NCBI RefSeq assembly: GCF_000379825.1
Contig: NZ_KB903820.1
Coordinates: 38,590-102,589 of the forward strand
DNA from: Longispora albida DSM 44784
GTDB taxonomy: Bacteria > Actinomycetota > Actinomycetes > Mycobacteriales > Micromonosporaceae
Reading direction: 5' to 3'
DNA length: 64,000 bases
The notes beneath the pieces are model-generated. The model saw only the letters and a list, made by a program, of their open reading frames with translations, was not told the origin of the DNA and did no database searches. This document shows positions 8,948 to 18,628 of the stretch, in pieces (position 1 is the first letter of the stretch; the number at the start of each line of letters is the position of its first letter). The position numbers and the translations under genes were made by a program.

Positions 8948-9463
8948 ATGAACGTCCGCACCAAGCTGGCCGTGCTGCTGGGCGCCCTCGCGCTGGCTGC
9001 AGCCGGCACGGCCGCCCCGGCCCAGGCCGCCGAACCCACCTCGGCCTTCACCGTCCAGCACAAGCACGCAGCCTCGGGCGCGCTGGCGGTCGGCGCGAAG
9101 GGCACCATCGTCTGGTACAACCGCTCGATCGACGTCACCGGCCTCAAGCTCTACGTCCAGGACGGCGAGTGCGAGTACGGGTGGCAGAACGCGGCTATGG
9201 TCGCCTTCGACGCGGACGGCAACGTCATCGAGAAGCGCATGCTGTTCTGCTACCCCCAGAACGGATCCACCTGGCACAGCCTCCCCACCTGGTCTGTCGA
9301 GGCGGGCACGATCTACGGCGGGGTCCGCCGGGTCGAGGTCTGCGTCTTCGACAACGAACACGGCCAGGAGACACCGATCTCCTGGAACGCCTACAACCGG
9401 CCGGGCCTCAGCGGCCACGGCGCCTCCCAGCCCTGCAACGGCGCCCGGCCCTGGGGCTGGTGA
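8948..9463 (+). CDS. Secreted protein of unknown function
   Basis: A 171-aa protein with a clear Sec signal peptide (residues 1-27: 'MNVRTKLAVLLGALALAAAG' followed by 'TAAPAQA'). The mature part is about 145 residues, rich in aromatic residues, with four cysteines (in 'GECEYGW', 'LFCYPQ', 'VEVCVFD' and 'QPCNG') that could form two disulfides. The beta-strand-like pattern suggests a compact extracellular beta-sandwich. I do not recognise the family. A weak purine stretch (GAAGACGGGA) precedes the ATG. A hairpin follows at 9601-9631. Confidence 0.75.
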   Translation: MNVRTKLAVLLGALALAAAGTAAPAQAAEPTSAFTVQHKHAASGALAVGAKGTIVWYNRSIDVTGLKLYVQDGECEYGWQNAAMVAFDADGNVIEKRMLFCYPQNGSTWHSLPTWSVEAGTIYGGVRRVEVCVFDNEHGQETPISWNAYNRPGLSGHGASQPCNGARPWGW

Positions 9464-9785
9464 CCGCTGTGAACACTGCCGGCGGGTAGCCGCCGACTAC
9501 CGCGCCGCACACGGCGTGTCCGGCCAGGAGAGTCCAGGCAATGCTCGGTCCAGCGAAAAGGCCCCGCGTCATGCCCGCGCTTCACGGCTGCTTGCCGGCG
9601 GAGGGGCTGCAGCGCAACGCCGCAGCCCCTCTTCGCAACGGCCAGACGAAACTGAATCGCCCCATGTCGCGGCTCGATCCTCTGAGACTGCTGACAGGTT
9701 AGGGGAGACCGGAATGCCCCAGTGCCTTGCTGACCATGTCGTCGATCGTCAGACGGCGTTGAAACGCTGCGGTTAAGACAGGCTC
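9464..9785. other. Intergenic region between convergent genes
   Basis: It holds the hairpin at 9601-9631 and no convincing gene. A small frame at 9516-9776 gives a low-complexity Ser/Arg-rich peptide and looks spurious. Confidence 0.5.
9601..9631. terminator. Hairpin between convergent genes
   Basis: GAGGGGCTGC (9601-9610) pairs perfectly with 9622-9631; the loop is 11 nt. It lies between the convergent secreted-protein gene and the SARP regulator and could serve both strands. Confidence 0.6.
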
Positions 9786-12575
9786 TCAGTGGTTCTGGAA
9801 GATTTCCGGCGGCTCGGGTACCGGTGAGGCCAAGAGAGTCTCAGCCTCCTCCGCTGTCATGACACCCATCTCACACAACAGGTCCGCGGACTGCCGCTGC
9901 AGAACTCGCGCCTCGGCATGCGTCCCGAGGTCGTGGTGGGCTGCGCCGAGGAACCACAGCGCCTCAGACAGGACGTCGATGGCGCTGGCCCGCCGGGCGA
10001 CACCGATCGCTTCCGTGAAGAACTCGACCGCCTGCCAGGTATCGCCTGTGCCCCGGTGATGCTCGGCGAGGTTGGTGAGGGTGCCGGCGAGGTAGTAGTC
10101 GTTACCCAGTTCGCGGCTGAGCGCGACGCATCGGGAGAACACTGTGGCCGCCTCCCGCATCTGGCCCATCGTCTGCTGGGCCAGGGCCATGAGGTTGAGC
10201 AGGTAGATCTGAGTGGCAGGATGCCCAGATGACTGGTTGGCGGCGATGGCCCGCTCCAGGAGTTCGACGGCTGGGCCCAGGTCTCCGCGCATGTGGGCGA
10301 GCGCACCGAGCGTGCCGAGAATCGCGCCTTCGAGGCGGCTTGGACCGCGCTGGCAGCTCTCCAGTGCGAGCCGCAGTTCTTGTTCAGCGGCCTCGTAGTC
10401 CCCGAGCTTCCTCAGCGCACATCCCATGTCGTACCGGAACAGGGTTTCCAGTTCACTCGACTGCCCGGCACGCAGCGCCAGCGAAGCTACCGTGACCAGT
10501 TCCGCCTGACGGCCCCGGTTCGACCATGCGATCTGCACCATCGACGCGAGACCGGTGAGAACCGGTGCCCCGTCGCCGGGCAGGGTGGCGGCGCGGCGGG
10601 CTGCGGTGATGAGGTTGGCGGTCTCCGCTTCGATCCAGTCTCCAGCTTGGGCAGCGTCAGCGAAGGACCGCCCGGGCAGGACGAGGCTGCCGGTGGGCAC
10701 GCCGAACCGGTCGCGGTTCGTGCCGGCCTGGATCAGCTCGGCAGCCGATCGGACAGCGCCCAGATACCAGTGCAGGGCCCGGCGGATGGCATCGTGGGCT
10801 GTGGCCGGTGCCAGCCGTGCTCCCCGTTCCCTGGCGAACAGCCGTACCAGGTCGTGTGGTGCGTAGCGGCTCGCGGAACTGGCCGGTACGAGCTGTGCCC
10901 TTGCCAGTGCTTCGAGATCACGCCGGGCCTCGGCTTCGGTGGCACCGGCGAGCGCAGCGGCCACTGGCACGGTCACATCCGGCATGTCGAGACAGCCGAG
11001 CAGCGCGAACAGGTTCGCGGGGCCCTCGGCGAGCTGCCCGAACCCGACTTCGAGGCTGGCCCGGACGCACAGGTCGGCGTGTTCCAGCTCGTCGAGGCGG
11101 TTGTGCTCATTGCGGAGCAGTTCGGCGAGCGTACCCAGCGGCCACTGCGGATGTGCTGTGAGCCGTGCGCCCGCCACCCGCACGGCCAGCGGCAGATGAC
11201 CACACAGCGCTACGATTTCGCTCGCTGCACGCGGGTCGGCGGCAACGCGGCCGGCCCCGCTTGTGCCAGCGAGCAACGCCACTGCCTCGGTCTCGCTCAG
11301 CAGGCCGAGATGCACGTGGCGGGCACCATCCAGAGTGGACAGTATCTGGCGGCTGGTGAGGAGCACGGCACCGCCGGCCGGTATGAGCGCGCGAACCTGT
11401 TCCGCCGACGCGGCATCGTCGAGAACCACGAGCACACGGCGTCCAGCCGTCACCGAACGAAACCGCGCAGCGGCCTCGTGTTCCGTGTGGGGAATCTGCC
11501 CGGCGGGTACACCCATGCTGGTCAGGAAGGCGCGGAGCACAGTGACAGGCGTCAGCGGAACCATGCCTGGCGTCGCCCCGTGCAGGTTTACATGGAGCTG
11601 CCCGTCCGGGAAATGCTCGGAGAGCATATGCCCGGCCCGTACCGCGAGAGCTGACTTGCCAGCTCCCGCAGGGCCGTCCACGGAGGCTAGGGGCACGATG
11701 CCTGGTGCTGGTGGCGTGGACAGCAGGGTGGCGATGGCGGAGAGTTCGCTCTCCCGGCCGACAAAGCCCTCTACCAGTGCGGGAAGTTCGCTGGGCGCAC
11801 GTCTGGGCACGTCAGGCGGGCGCTGCCCGTCCGACGGGAGACCAGCCGGTGGTTCACCGCGCAGGATCGCCCGATGCGCGTCGCGCAGCTCCGCACCGGG
11901 CTCGATCCCGAGTTCGTCGACGAGGTGTTCCCGGCAGCGCTGATACACCTCGAGTGCCTCGGCAGTGCGGCCCGACCGGTGCAGGGCGTGCAAACGCAGC
12001 GCGGTAAGCCGTTCACGCAGTGGGTACCGGTCGGTGAGTACCGCGAGTTCACTGATGACGGCCGTGTGCCTGCCGAGTTCCAGATCGGCCTCGATCCGCA
12101 TCTCCCAGCAGGCGAGCCTCTGCTCCTCCCAGTGCCCAGCCTGCGACGCCAGGAACTGGCCGCCGAGGCCGCCCAGCGCCGGGCCTCGCCACAGGTCCAG
12201 CGCGGCGGACAGCAGCGCAGCCCGGTCACGTGGGCCCGCGGTGCGGGCACGAGATACCAGCTGCGTGAACTCCATGGTGTCGAGCTGCCCGGCCTCGACG
12301 TTCAGGACGTAACCATCAGGCACAGCGGTGATCGGATCGACACCAGAGGCAGCCAGCCGGCGCCGGATCCCAGCTACGCTGTTGCGAACCTGTGACCGGG
12401 CGGTCTTCGGTGGGTCCTCGCCCCATAGCGCGTTAGCCAGGGTGGCAGTGGGCACGGTGTGCCCGGCGTTCAAGAGAAGTACGGCGAGCAGCTTCAGTTC
12501 ACGAGGGCGTCCGACCTGCAGCGACCTGCCATCGGACCAGACCTCTACCGCTCCCAGAAGCCCGAAAGTCAACAC
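9786..12575 (-). CDS. AfsR/SARP-family regulator with NB-ARC and TPR domains
   Basis: A 929-aa protein starting with GTG at 12575. Residues about 1-95 are an OmpR-like winged helix ('RELKLLAVLLLNAGHTVPTA', 'LANALWGEDPPKTARSQVRN'). About 100-245 form the bacterial transcriptional activation (BTAD) domain. About 265-560 form an NB-ARC/STAND ATPase with Walker A 'GPAGAGKSALAV' and a 'RVLVVLDDAAS' Walker B. The remainder consists of tetratricopeptide repeats. This is the three-part architecture of Streptomyces AfsR, a pathway activator that senses ATP state or protein partners. It lies upstream of a small membrane protein gene read in the opposite direction. No antibiotic cluster is adjacent. Confidence 0.9.
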   Translation of the reverse strand: MLTFGLLGAVEVWSDGRSLQVGRPRELKLLAVLLLNAGHTVPTATLANALWGEDPPKTARSQVRNSVAGIRRRLAASGVDPITAVPDGYVLNVEAGQLDTMEFTQLVSRARTAGPRDRAALLSAALDLWRGPALGGLGGQFLASQAGHWEEQRLACWEMRIEADLELGRHTAVISELAVLTDRYPLRERLTALRLHALHRSGRTAEALEVYQRCREHLVDELGIEPGAELRDAHRAILRGEPPAGLPSDGQRPPDVPRRAPSELPALVEGFVGRESELSAIATLLSTPPAPGIVPLASVDGPAGAGKSALAVRAGHMLSEHFPDGQLHVNLHGATPGMVPLTPVTVLRAFLTSMGVPAGQIPHTEHEAAARFRSVTAGRRVLVVLDDAASAEQVRALIPAGGAVLLTSRQILSTLDGARHVHLGLLSETEAVALLAGTSGAGRVAADPRAASEIVALCGHLPLAVRVAGARLTAHPQWPLGTLAELLRNEHNRLDELEHADLCVRASLEVGFGQLAEGPANLFALLGCLDMPDVTVPVAAALAGATEAEARRDLEALARAQLVPASSASRYAPHDLVRLFARERGARLAPATAHDAIRRALHWYLGAVRSAAELIQAGTNRDRFGVPTGSLVLPGRSFADAAQAGDWIEAETANLITAARRAATLPGDGAPVLTGLASMVQIAWSNRGRQAELVTVASLALRAGQSSELETLFRYDMGCALRKLGDYEAAEQELRLALESCQRGPSRLEGAILGTLGALAHMRGDLGPAVELLERAIAANQSSGHPATQIYLLNLMALAQQTMGQMREAATVFSRCVALSRELGNDYYLAGTLTNLAEHHRGTGDTWQAVEFFTEAIGVARRASAIDVLSEALWFLGAAHHDLGTHAEARVLQRQSADLLCEMGVMTAEEAETLLASPVPEPPEIFQNH

Positions 12576-12888
12576 GTTCAGCAGTCTAGAGGCGACTGTG
12601 GACGATGGTGCAGAGCCAACGGCCGCCGTCGAGGCTTCGGCCCGCGTGCCGCGTTAGGTGCCCGAGCTTTTCGCTCCCGGTGGCCACCTCTACGGATGAG
12701 GAAAGCTGAATGAAATGGCGGAGGCAGCTCGCCGGCCGGCTCCCGCTTCGCGCGGTTCGCACCTTGCGGGCTGTGAACGTCCCTCGGGTGGGGGAGGTGT
12801 TTCCGTCCGGTGAGGGACGCGCCGGCCCGGCCGGGCTGCGATCTTGTGGTGGCGGGTCACGACGGCCCGCGAGATCGGAGAGCGCACC
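12576..12888. promoter_or_regulatory. Divergent intergenic region between the SARP regulator and a membrane protein
   Basis: 313 bases separate the GTG at 12575 (minus) and the ATG at 12889 (plus). It must hold both promoters. I see no clear SARP heptamer direct repeats or a structured RNA. Confidence 0.45.
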
Positions 12889-13479
12889 ATGATCACCTTT
12901 CTGGCCAGGCTGCACGGCCGCCCGGCTCGGGGCGTGCCTCGCTGGGCACTGTGGACCGCCTATGTGACCGCGCTGACCACGCTGCCGTCGTCGGTCTGGC
13001 GGATCGTCGCGTTCGTGTTCGGCGGGCCGCTGGTCGAGCGGTACGACGCGCCGCCGGCCGGGCACGGGCCGATCGTCTTCGACGGCTGGTGGTACGTCAT
13101 CGTGCTGAGCCTGGCGAGTGAGGTAGCGGCGTTTGCCACCCTCGGGCTGGTCTGCGAGTGGGGCGAGCGCTGGCCGAGGTGGATTCCAGGGCTCGGGAGC
13201 CGGCGGGTGCCGGTGCTCGCGGCGGTCGTCCCGGCCGGGCTCGGCGCGACGTTCCTGATGATCTTCCCGTACGCGACGGTGATGATGTTCTCCGGCAGGA
13301 TGGTGAACGGGGCCCCGGAGCGGGCGCTGACCCAGGGCTGGGACACCCTGATCTTCTGGCTGTGCTATGGACCGCTGGTCCTGTGGGGGCCACTGCTCGG
13401 CGTACTGACCGTCCACTACTACCGCCGGCGCACCCGGATGATCACCGCGCTCGAAGCCCCGGTAGCCCTGGCACGCTGA
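12889..13479 (+). CDS. Four-helix integral membrane protein, function unknown
   Basis: A 196-aa protein with an upstream 'CGGAGAG' ribosome site before the ATG at 12889. Four hydrophobic segments are visible, at about residues 20-45, 63-85, 100-128 and 145-175. The last is followed by a basic 'YYRRRTRM' stop-transfer sequence. The sequence resembles small actinobacterial membrane proteins without assigned function. It sits between two AfsR-type regulators, convergent with the second (38 bases between stop codons). Confidence 0.75.
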   Translation: MITFLARLHGRPARGVPRWALWTAYVTALTTLPSSVWRIVAFVFGGPLVERYDAPPAGHGPIVFDGWWYVIVLSLASEVAAFATLGLVCEWGERWPRWIPGLGSRRVPVLAAVVPAGLGATFLMIFPYATVMMFSGRMVNGAPERALTQGWDTLIFWLCYGPLVLWGPLLGVLTVHYYRRRTRMITALEAPVALAR

Positions 13480-13516
13480 CCCGGGAAAGCGCTGAGGCCG
13501 TGAGCCGGGGAATGTG

Positions 13517-16399
13517 TCACTGCGGGAGGTCGCTGAGAAGGGCGCGTACCTCGCCGGCTTCGGGGACGCCGAGAGCTGTGTACAGGTCGAGGGCGTGGCG
13601 GGCGTGGTCGCGGGCGAGTCCGATGTGGCCGAGGTCGCGGTGGGTGCGGGCGAGGCCGTTGTGGGCGCGGGCTTGCTCGGGGCGGTAGCTGACCTCGACG
13701 GCGATGGCGAGGGCCGCGCTGTGGTCGTCTGCGGCCTGGCTGAGCTCACCCATGGACCGGGCGGTTTCGGCGAGCCCGTTGAGTGACTCGGCCTCATCGC
13801 CGGGGAAGCCGTGGGCGCGGCACAGGCGCAGCGCGTCGCGATGGTGCTGGCGGGCCTGGTCGTAGTGGCCCTGCCGCTGGTACACCAGTCCCAGGTTGTT
13901 CAGGACGACGGTTTCACCGATCCGGGATCCGGTCTCACGGTGGATGTGCAGCGCCTGGCGGTGGTGGTCGTGAGCTTCTTCGTAGCGGCCCTGGTGTTCG
14001 TGGACGGTGCCGAGGCTGGTCAGGGTGCGGGCTTCGCCGGCGCGGTCGCCGAGTTCACGGAACAGCGCCAGGGCCTGCTGGTAGTGGCTGTGTGCCTGGT
14101 CGTGCTCGCGTTGCCGCTGGTGGCAGGTCGCGAGGTTCTGCAGCGCGCGGGCTTGGGCGCCGTGGTCGCCGATGTCGCTGGAGAGGCGCAGGGCGTGCCG
14201 GTAGTGGCTGGCTGCCTGCTCGTAGTGGCCATACCACCAGTAGTGCACTTCGCCGAGGTCCAGGAGTGTGCGTGCTTCGGCAGCCGTGTCGCCGCGTCGC
14301 TGGTTCGCTTCGAGCGCGAGTCCGTGGAGGGTCAGCGCGTCGGCCTGGTGGGCGTGGCCGAGCAGGTAGCGGTGCAGGGTGGCTGCGAGGTGGCTGGTGT
14401 GGGTGAGCCAGCCGTGGCGAGCCGTGTGGTGCCCGGCGGCGATGAGGTTCGCGCGTTCGGCGTTCAGCCAGGTGACCGCCTCGGCCTCGTCTCGTGGCAA
14501 GGAGACAGGCGTGCCGGGTGCCGGGATGTGGGGCCTGCGGTTCTTACCCGCCGGGTATAGGAGGTCCATAGCCGCGCTGGCGGCGTGGAGGTGGTGGTCG
14601 AACAGCCGGCTCAGGGCCTCGCGCTGCGCGTCCGGCGGCTCCTGTGCGTCCGCTGTGGCGAGGGCGTGTTCGCGCAGGAGGTCGTGGAAGGTGTAGCGGC
14701 CGGGCTGGTGCTGGGCCAGGACGTGGGCGTCGAGGAGGTCTTCCATGAGCTGCTCGGCCCGGTCGGGTGGAAGACCGGCGAGCGCCGCGGCCGCCTCGGG
14801 GCCGATGTCGCGGCCTGGCTGCAGGCCCAGGAGCCGGAACATGCGTTGCTGGCCGGGGTCCAGCTGCTGGTAGGACAGGGTGAACGCGGCCGCTACCCCT
14901 CGTTCGGACGTGGTCAGCTCGGACAGCCGGCGGCGCTGGTCGCGGAGCCGGCCAGCGAGGTACTCGACGGTCCAGCGGGGACGGTGGTGCAGCCGGGCGG
15001 CGGCGATGCGGACGGCCAGTGGCAGGAAGCCGCACAGCTGGAGTACGTCGAGGACCGCGACTGGTTTGGCGGTGGCCCGCTGCCCCACGATCGACGTGAA
15101 CAGCTCTGCGGCGTCAGCAGCGGGCAGCACGTCCATCGACAGGGCGTGTGCGCCGTCGAGGTCGGTCAGCCGCCGCCGGCTGGTGATCAGGATGAGAGCG
15201 CTGGTCGTACCGGCCAGCAGAGGCCGGACATGATCTGCGCTCCGGGCGTTGTCCAGCACCGCCAGTACCCGGCGGCCGGACAGCTCGGCCCGCCACACCG
15301 CCGCGCGTTCGGCGGGTGACGCCGGGATGCGTTCCGGGGGTACGCCGAGCTGCCCCAGGAGGATCTCGAGTGCTGCGGAGGCGTCGAGGGGTTCCTGGCC
15401 GGCGGTGTGGGCCTGCAGGTCCACGAAGAGCTGCCCGTCGGGGAAGCGATCGGCGAGGCGGTGTCCGGCGTGGACTGCGAGCGCGGTCTTGCCGACCCCG
15501 GCCATGCCGTCGATCGCTGAGATCGTCACGACCCCGCCGTCGCCGCCCGTCTGCGCGCGGGTGAGCCTGCCGAGTTCTTCTTCCCGCCCGGTGAAGTCCG
15601 GGAGGTCGAAGGGCAGAAAGTTCACCCGTGGTGACGTCGCGGGCGCGGTGACCGCAGGCCGCAGGCTGGGGTCGTCCCGCAGGATCGCCTGTTCGAGAGT
15701 GCTGAACGCGTGGCCGGGATCCAGCCCCTGCTCCTCGGCGAGGGCCGCCCGGAACGTGCGCGCGGCCTGGAGCGCGTCCGGCTGGCGTCCGGCGCGGTGC
15801 AGGGCGAGCATGAGCTGGCCGCACAGCCGTTCGCGCGCCGGGTTGGCCGCGACGTGGATGGCGAGTTCGTCGATGAGGTCGCTGGAGTGGCCGAGGGACA
15901 GTTCCAGGTCGGCGAGGCGTTCGATGGCGGTCAGCCGCTGCCCGTTGAGCCGCGCCCTGGCGCCCTGGACGTAGTCGGCGGTGATACCCGCCAGCGGCTC
16001 GCCCCGCCACAGCGCCAGCGCCACCCGGATCTGGTCTGCCGCAGCCCGCTGGCCACCGGAAGAGCCCTGCGCCGCGCTGACCAGCGTGGTGAACTCGTCC
16101 AGGTCGAGCTGGCCGGGCTCGGGCGTGAGCTTGTACCCGGCGGGATGCGTGGTCAGCATGTGCCCGGCCCCCGACGCGCGCAGCATCCGCCGGATCGCGG
16201 CGACCGTGGTCTGGATCTGCGCGCGGGCGGAGTCCGGTGGCAGCGGCCCCCACATCGCGCCGATCAGCCGGTCGGTACTGATCACGACCCCGGCGTGCAG
16301 CAGGAGATAGGCGAGCACCGCCCGGTGCCGGGGTGCCAGCGGGGGTGGCTGCGTGCCGGGAGCCGCGGTCTCGACAGGGCCGAGGATCGTGAACCGCAT
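13517..16399 (-). CDS. Second AfsR/SARP-family regulator with NB-ARC and TPR domains
   Basis: A 960-aa protein from the ATG at 16399. The frame extends to 16456, but the conserved N-terminus 'MRFTILGPVE' supports this start. Domain order matches the first regulator: OmpR-like winged helix about 1-95 ('PLAPRHRAVLAYLLLHAGVV'), BTAD about 100-245, NB-ARC about 270-560 with 'GMAGVGKTALAVHAGHRLAD' and 'RRVLAVLDNARSADH', then at least seven TPRs about 680-960 ('LNNLGLVYQRQGHYDQA' type). The TPR units are more regular than in the first paralogue. It is divergent from the AhpD-GNAT-DHFR-cupin gene set, with 80 bases between starts, making that operon its most plausible target. Confidence 0.9.
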   Translation of the reverse strand: MRFTILGPVETAAPGTQPPPLAPRHRAVLAYLLLHAGVVISTDRLIGAMWGPLPPDSARAQIQTTVAAIRRMLRASGAGHMLTTHPAGYKLTPEPGQLDLDEFTTLVSAAQGSSGGQRAAADQIRVALALWRGEPLAGITADYVQGARARLNGQRLTAIERLADLELSLGHSSDLIDELAIHVAANPARERLCGQLMLALHRAGRQPDALQAARTFRAALAEEQGLDPGHAFSTLEQAILRDDPSLRPAVTAPATSPRVNFLPFDLPDFTGREEELGRLTRAQTGGDGGVVTISAIDGMAGVGKTALAVHAGHRLADRFPDGQLFVDLQAHTAGQEPLDASAALEILLGQLGVPPERIPASPAERAAVWRAELSGRRVLAVLDNARSADHVRPLLAGTTSALILITSRRRLTDLDGAHALSMDVLPAADAAELFTSIVGQRATAKPVAVLDVLQLCGFLPLAVRIAAARLHHRPRWTVEYLAGRLRDQRRRLSELTTSERGVAAAFTLSYQQLDPGQQRMFRLLGLQPGRDIGPEAAAALAGLPPDRAEQLMEDLLDAHVLAQHQPGRYTFHDLLREHALATADAQEPPDAQREALSRLFDHHLHAASAAMDLLYPAGKNRRPHIPAPGTPVSLPRDEAEAVTWLNAERANLIAAGHHTARHGWLTHTSHLAATLHRYLLGHAHQADALTLHGLALEANQRRGDTAAEARTLLDLGEVHYWWYGHYEQAASHYRHALRLSSDIGDHGAQARALQNLATCHQRQREHDQAHSHYQQALALFRELGDRAGEARTLTSLGTVHEHQGRYEEAHDHHRQALHIHRETGSRIGETVVLNNLGLVYQRQGHYDQARQHHRDALRLCRAHGFPGDEAESLNGLAETARSMGELSQAADDHSAALAIAVEVSYRPEQARAHNGLARTHRDLGHIGLARDHARHALDLYTALGVPEAGEVRALLSDLPQ

Positions 16400-16479
16400 G
16401 CCGTCACTCCCGGGGTCGCCAGCGCTTGCATCGAGATCGCATCGGAAACCTATCAAGATCCACCGGCAGGATCTCCGGC

Positions 16480-17025
16480 ATGCAGGTACTTCACAACGTT
16501 GACCCGGAACTCGCCACCGGCGAGACAGCGCGGCTGCTCACCGCCACGCACCAGGACCTGGGGGTCGTCCCCAACCTGGCCAGGGTGATGGCCAGCAGCC
16601 CGGCTGTCCTGAAGGGCTATCTGGGAACCGTCCGTGCCCTGGGCGCGGAGGGAACCCTGCCCGGGGGCCTCGCCGAGCGCATCGCCCTGCTGGTCGCGCA
16701 GGAAAGCAGGTCCGACTACTGCCTGTCGATGCACTCGTTCCGCGGGACGAACGTGGCAGGGCTGCCCGCAGCCGAGGTCACCCGGGCGAGGAGAGGCGAG
16801 ACCGGTGACCCGCAGGCCGCCGCCGTCCTGGCCCTGGCAGCTGCCGTGCTCCGGCACCACGGGGCCGTTTCCGCAGATCAGCTGGCCCTGGTCCGGCACG
16901 CCGGCCTGGCCGACGGGCAGATCGTCGAGATCATCGCCCATGTGGCACTGGGCGTCTTCACCAGCTACCTCGCCACGGCGGCGCGCTGCGACATCGACTG
17001 GCCGCTCGTCCGCCACACCGGATGA
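16480..17025 (+). CDS. AhpD/carboxymuconolactone decarboxylase-like protein
   Basis: A 181-aa all-helical protein. The ATG at 16480 gives 'MQVLHNVDPELATGETARLL', which fits the family better than the longer frame from 16426. The active-site helix is 'ESRSDYCLSMHSF' (around residues 78-90). This is the AhpD-like motif with a single cysteine and a following His, as in peroxidase-related members, rather than the CxxC of true AhpD. Predicted activity is peroxide or small-thiol chemistry, but the lost second Cys makes the reaction uncertain. It begins a four-gene series with 22-27 base gaps, probably one operon. Confidence 0.82.
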   Translation: MQVLHNVDPELATGETARLLTATHQDLGVVPNLARVMASSPAVLKGYLGTVRALGAEGTLPGGLAERIALLVAQESRSDYCLSMHSFRGTNVAGLPAAEVTRARRGETGDPQAAAVLALAAAVLRHHGAVSADQLALVRHAGLADGQIVEIIAHVALGVFTSYLATAARCDIDWPLVRHTG

Positions 17026-17052
17026 CAGAGCGCTCTCACCAAGGAGTACGCG

Positions 17053-18027
17053 ATGACAAGCATTTCCCCGATTTCCCAGCTGACGGCAGAGCAGGCGGAC
17101 GCGTGGCACGGGGTGCTCGCCGCCTCACTGACCAGTGACCTGCCCGGCGAGCCCCCGCCTTCGCCCCAGCAGGTCCACGCCCAGCTCACCGCGGGGCTGG
17201 ACAGCCGCAGGCTGGCCTGGATGGCCACCGGCGCGGACGGCGCGGTGACCGGCGTGGCGGGGCTGCGGCTGTTCACGTCCGCCGGGCAGGATCACCTGGC
17301 CGAGCTGGAACTGCACGTCCATCCGGAACACCGCCGGGCGGGCACCGGCTCGCGGCTGCTGGCTGCGGCCAGGCTCGCGGCGGAGGGGGAGGGACGCCGC
17401 AGCCTGATCGCCAGTACGGCAGGCGGCGGGCCGGGTGAGGTCTTCTGCGCAGCGCACGGGTTCCGCCGGGTGCTGACGCTGAACCATCTCCTGCTCGACG
17501 TCGCACAGGCCGACGACACCGCTGCCAGTGCCGAGCACCCCGGCTACACCCTGACCGGCTGGACCGGCACGGTCCCCGGCGAACTCGCCGCCGCCTTCGC
17601 CACGGCCAAGAACGCGATGAACGACATGCCCACCGGCGACATGGACTACGGCCACCAGGACTGGACAGCCGACCGGGTACACCGGATGGCTCAGGTGCTG
17701 GCTGACCGGGGCGACACGCTGCTGACCGTCGCCGCGCTCCGTGACGGCGAGATGGCCGGGTACACCGAGGTCGTCATCCGGGCCGGTGAGACCCGCCGGG
17801 CGCTGCAGTACGACACGGCTGTCGTGCCGGCTCACCGCGGCCGGGGCCTCGGCCTGTGGATCAAGGCCGCGATGCTGCGCGGGCTGCGGGCCAGCCATCC
17901 CGGTATCGGGGAGATCGAGACCGACATCGCCGAGGACAACACCCACATGCTCGCCGTCAACCAGCGGCTGGGCTTCCGCGCCCACCGCCGCACCTGCGAG
18001 TACCAGCTCGCCCTGACCACCGCCTGA
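17053..18027 (+). CDS. Tandem GNAT acetyltransferase
   Basis: A 324-aa protein with 'AAGGAGTACGCG' before the ATG at 17053. It contains two GNAT domains. The first (about 1-155) has the acetyl-CoA loop 'HPEHRRAGTGSRLL'. The second (about 165-324) has 'VPAHRGRGLGLWIK' and the downstream 'NTHMLAVNQRLGF'. This duplicated layout is shared with mycothiol synthase MshD and several resistance acetyltransferases, but MshD-specific residues cannot be confirmed by eye. It would transfer an acetyl group to an amine. It is second in the AhpD-GNAT-DHFR-cupin operon. Confidence 0.85.
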   Translation: MTSISPISQLTAEQADAWHGVLAASLTSDLPGEPPPSPQQVHAQLTAGLDSRRLAWMATGADGAVTGVAGLRLFTSAGQDHLAELELHVHPEHRRAGTGSRLLAAARLAAEGEGRRSLIASTAGGGPGEVFCAAHGFRRVLTLNHLLLDVAQADDTAASAEHPGYTLTGWTGTVPGELAAAFATAKNAMNDMPTGDMDYGHQDWTADRVHRMAQVLADRGDTLLTVAALRDGEMAGYTEVVIRAGETRRALQYDTAVVPAHRGRGLGLWIKAAMLRGLRASHPGIGEIETDIAEDNTHMLAVNQRLGFRAHRRTCEYQLALTTA

Positions 18028-18049
18028 CCCGGTACGAGAAGAGGAACAC

Positions 18050-18604
18050 ATGCGCAAGCTGACCTACTACGTCGCCGCCACTCTCGACGGTTACATCGCC
18101 GGACCCGGCGGCCAGTTCGACTTCTTCCCCTTCGAGGGAGAAGGGGCTGCGGCGATCCTCGCCCAGTTCCCCGAGACCATGCCCACAGCCGCGCGTGGCC
18201 CCCTGGGCGTGGCCGGCCGGGCCGCCGAGCGCTTCGACACCGTGATCATGGGGCGCGCGACCTACGAGGTGGGATCGACGGCCAGCCCGTACGCCCATCT
18301 GCGGCAGTACGTGGTGTCCAGCACGCTGAGCAGCCCCGATCCACAGGTGACAGTCACCGCCGACCCCGAGGCGCTGGTCCGCCAGCTCAAGCAGGAGGAC
18401 GGCATGGGGATCTGGCTGTGCGGCGGCGGCAAGCTCGCATCCGCACTCCGCGACGAGATCGACGAACTGATCATCAAGCGGCACCCGATCGTCATCGGGT
18501 CCGGCATCCCGATGTTCGACGGCCCCTTCACCCCGGGTCACTTCACCCCGGCGGGCAGCCAGGCCTTCGGCTCCGGACTCACGATCACCACCTACACCCG
18601 CTAG
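18050..18604 (+). CDS. Dihydrofolate reductase-family protein (RibD C-terminal fold)
   Basis: A 184-aa protein with a 'GAGAAGAGGA' purine stretch before the ATG at 18050. The N-terminus 'YYVAATLDGYIAGPGG' and the NADPH-binding 'VIMGRATYEV' and 'IWLCGGGKLASAL' elements identify the RibD_C/DHFR fold widely found in actinobacteria. These proteins reduce pyrimidine-like or unknown substrates with NADPH; they are not true folate enzymes. It is third in the apparent four-gene operon, 22 bases after the GNAT gene and 24 before the cupin. Confidence 0.85.
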   Translation: MRKLTYYVAATLDGYIAGPGGQFDFFPFEGEGAAAILAQFPETMPTAARGPLGVAGRAAERFDTVIMGRATYEVGSTASPYAHLRQYVVSSTLSSPDPQVTVTADPEALVRQLKQEDGMGIWLCGGGKLASALRDEIDELIIKRHPIVIGSGIPMFDGPFTPGHFTPAGSQAFGSGLTITTYTR

Positions 18605-18628
18605 CGAACACCGAAGGACTGGTTTGCC

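Noticed and set aside
12576..12888. Small RNA in the divergent region of the first SARP regulator
   Set aside because: No strong hairpin or promoter-terminator pair was visible.
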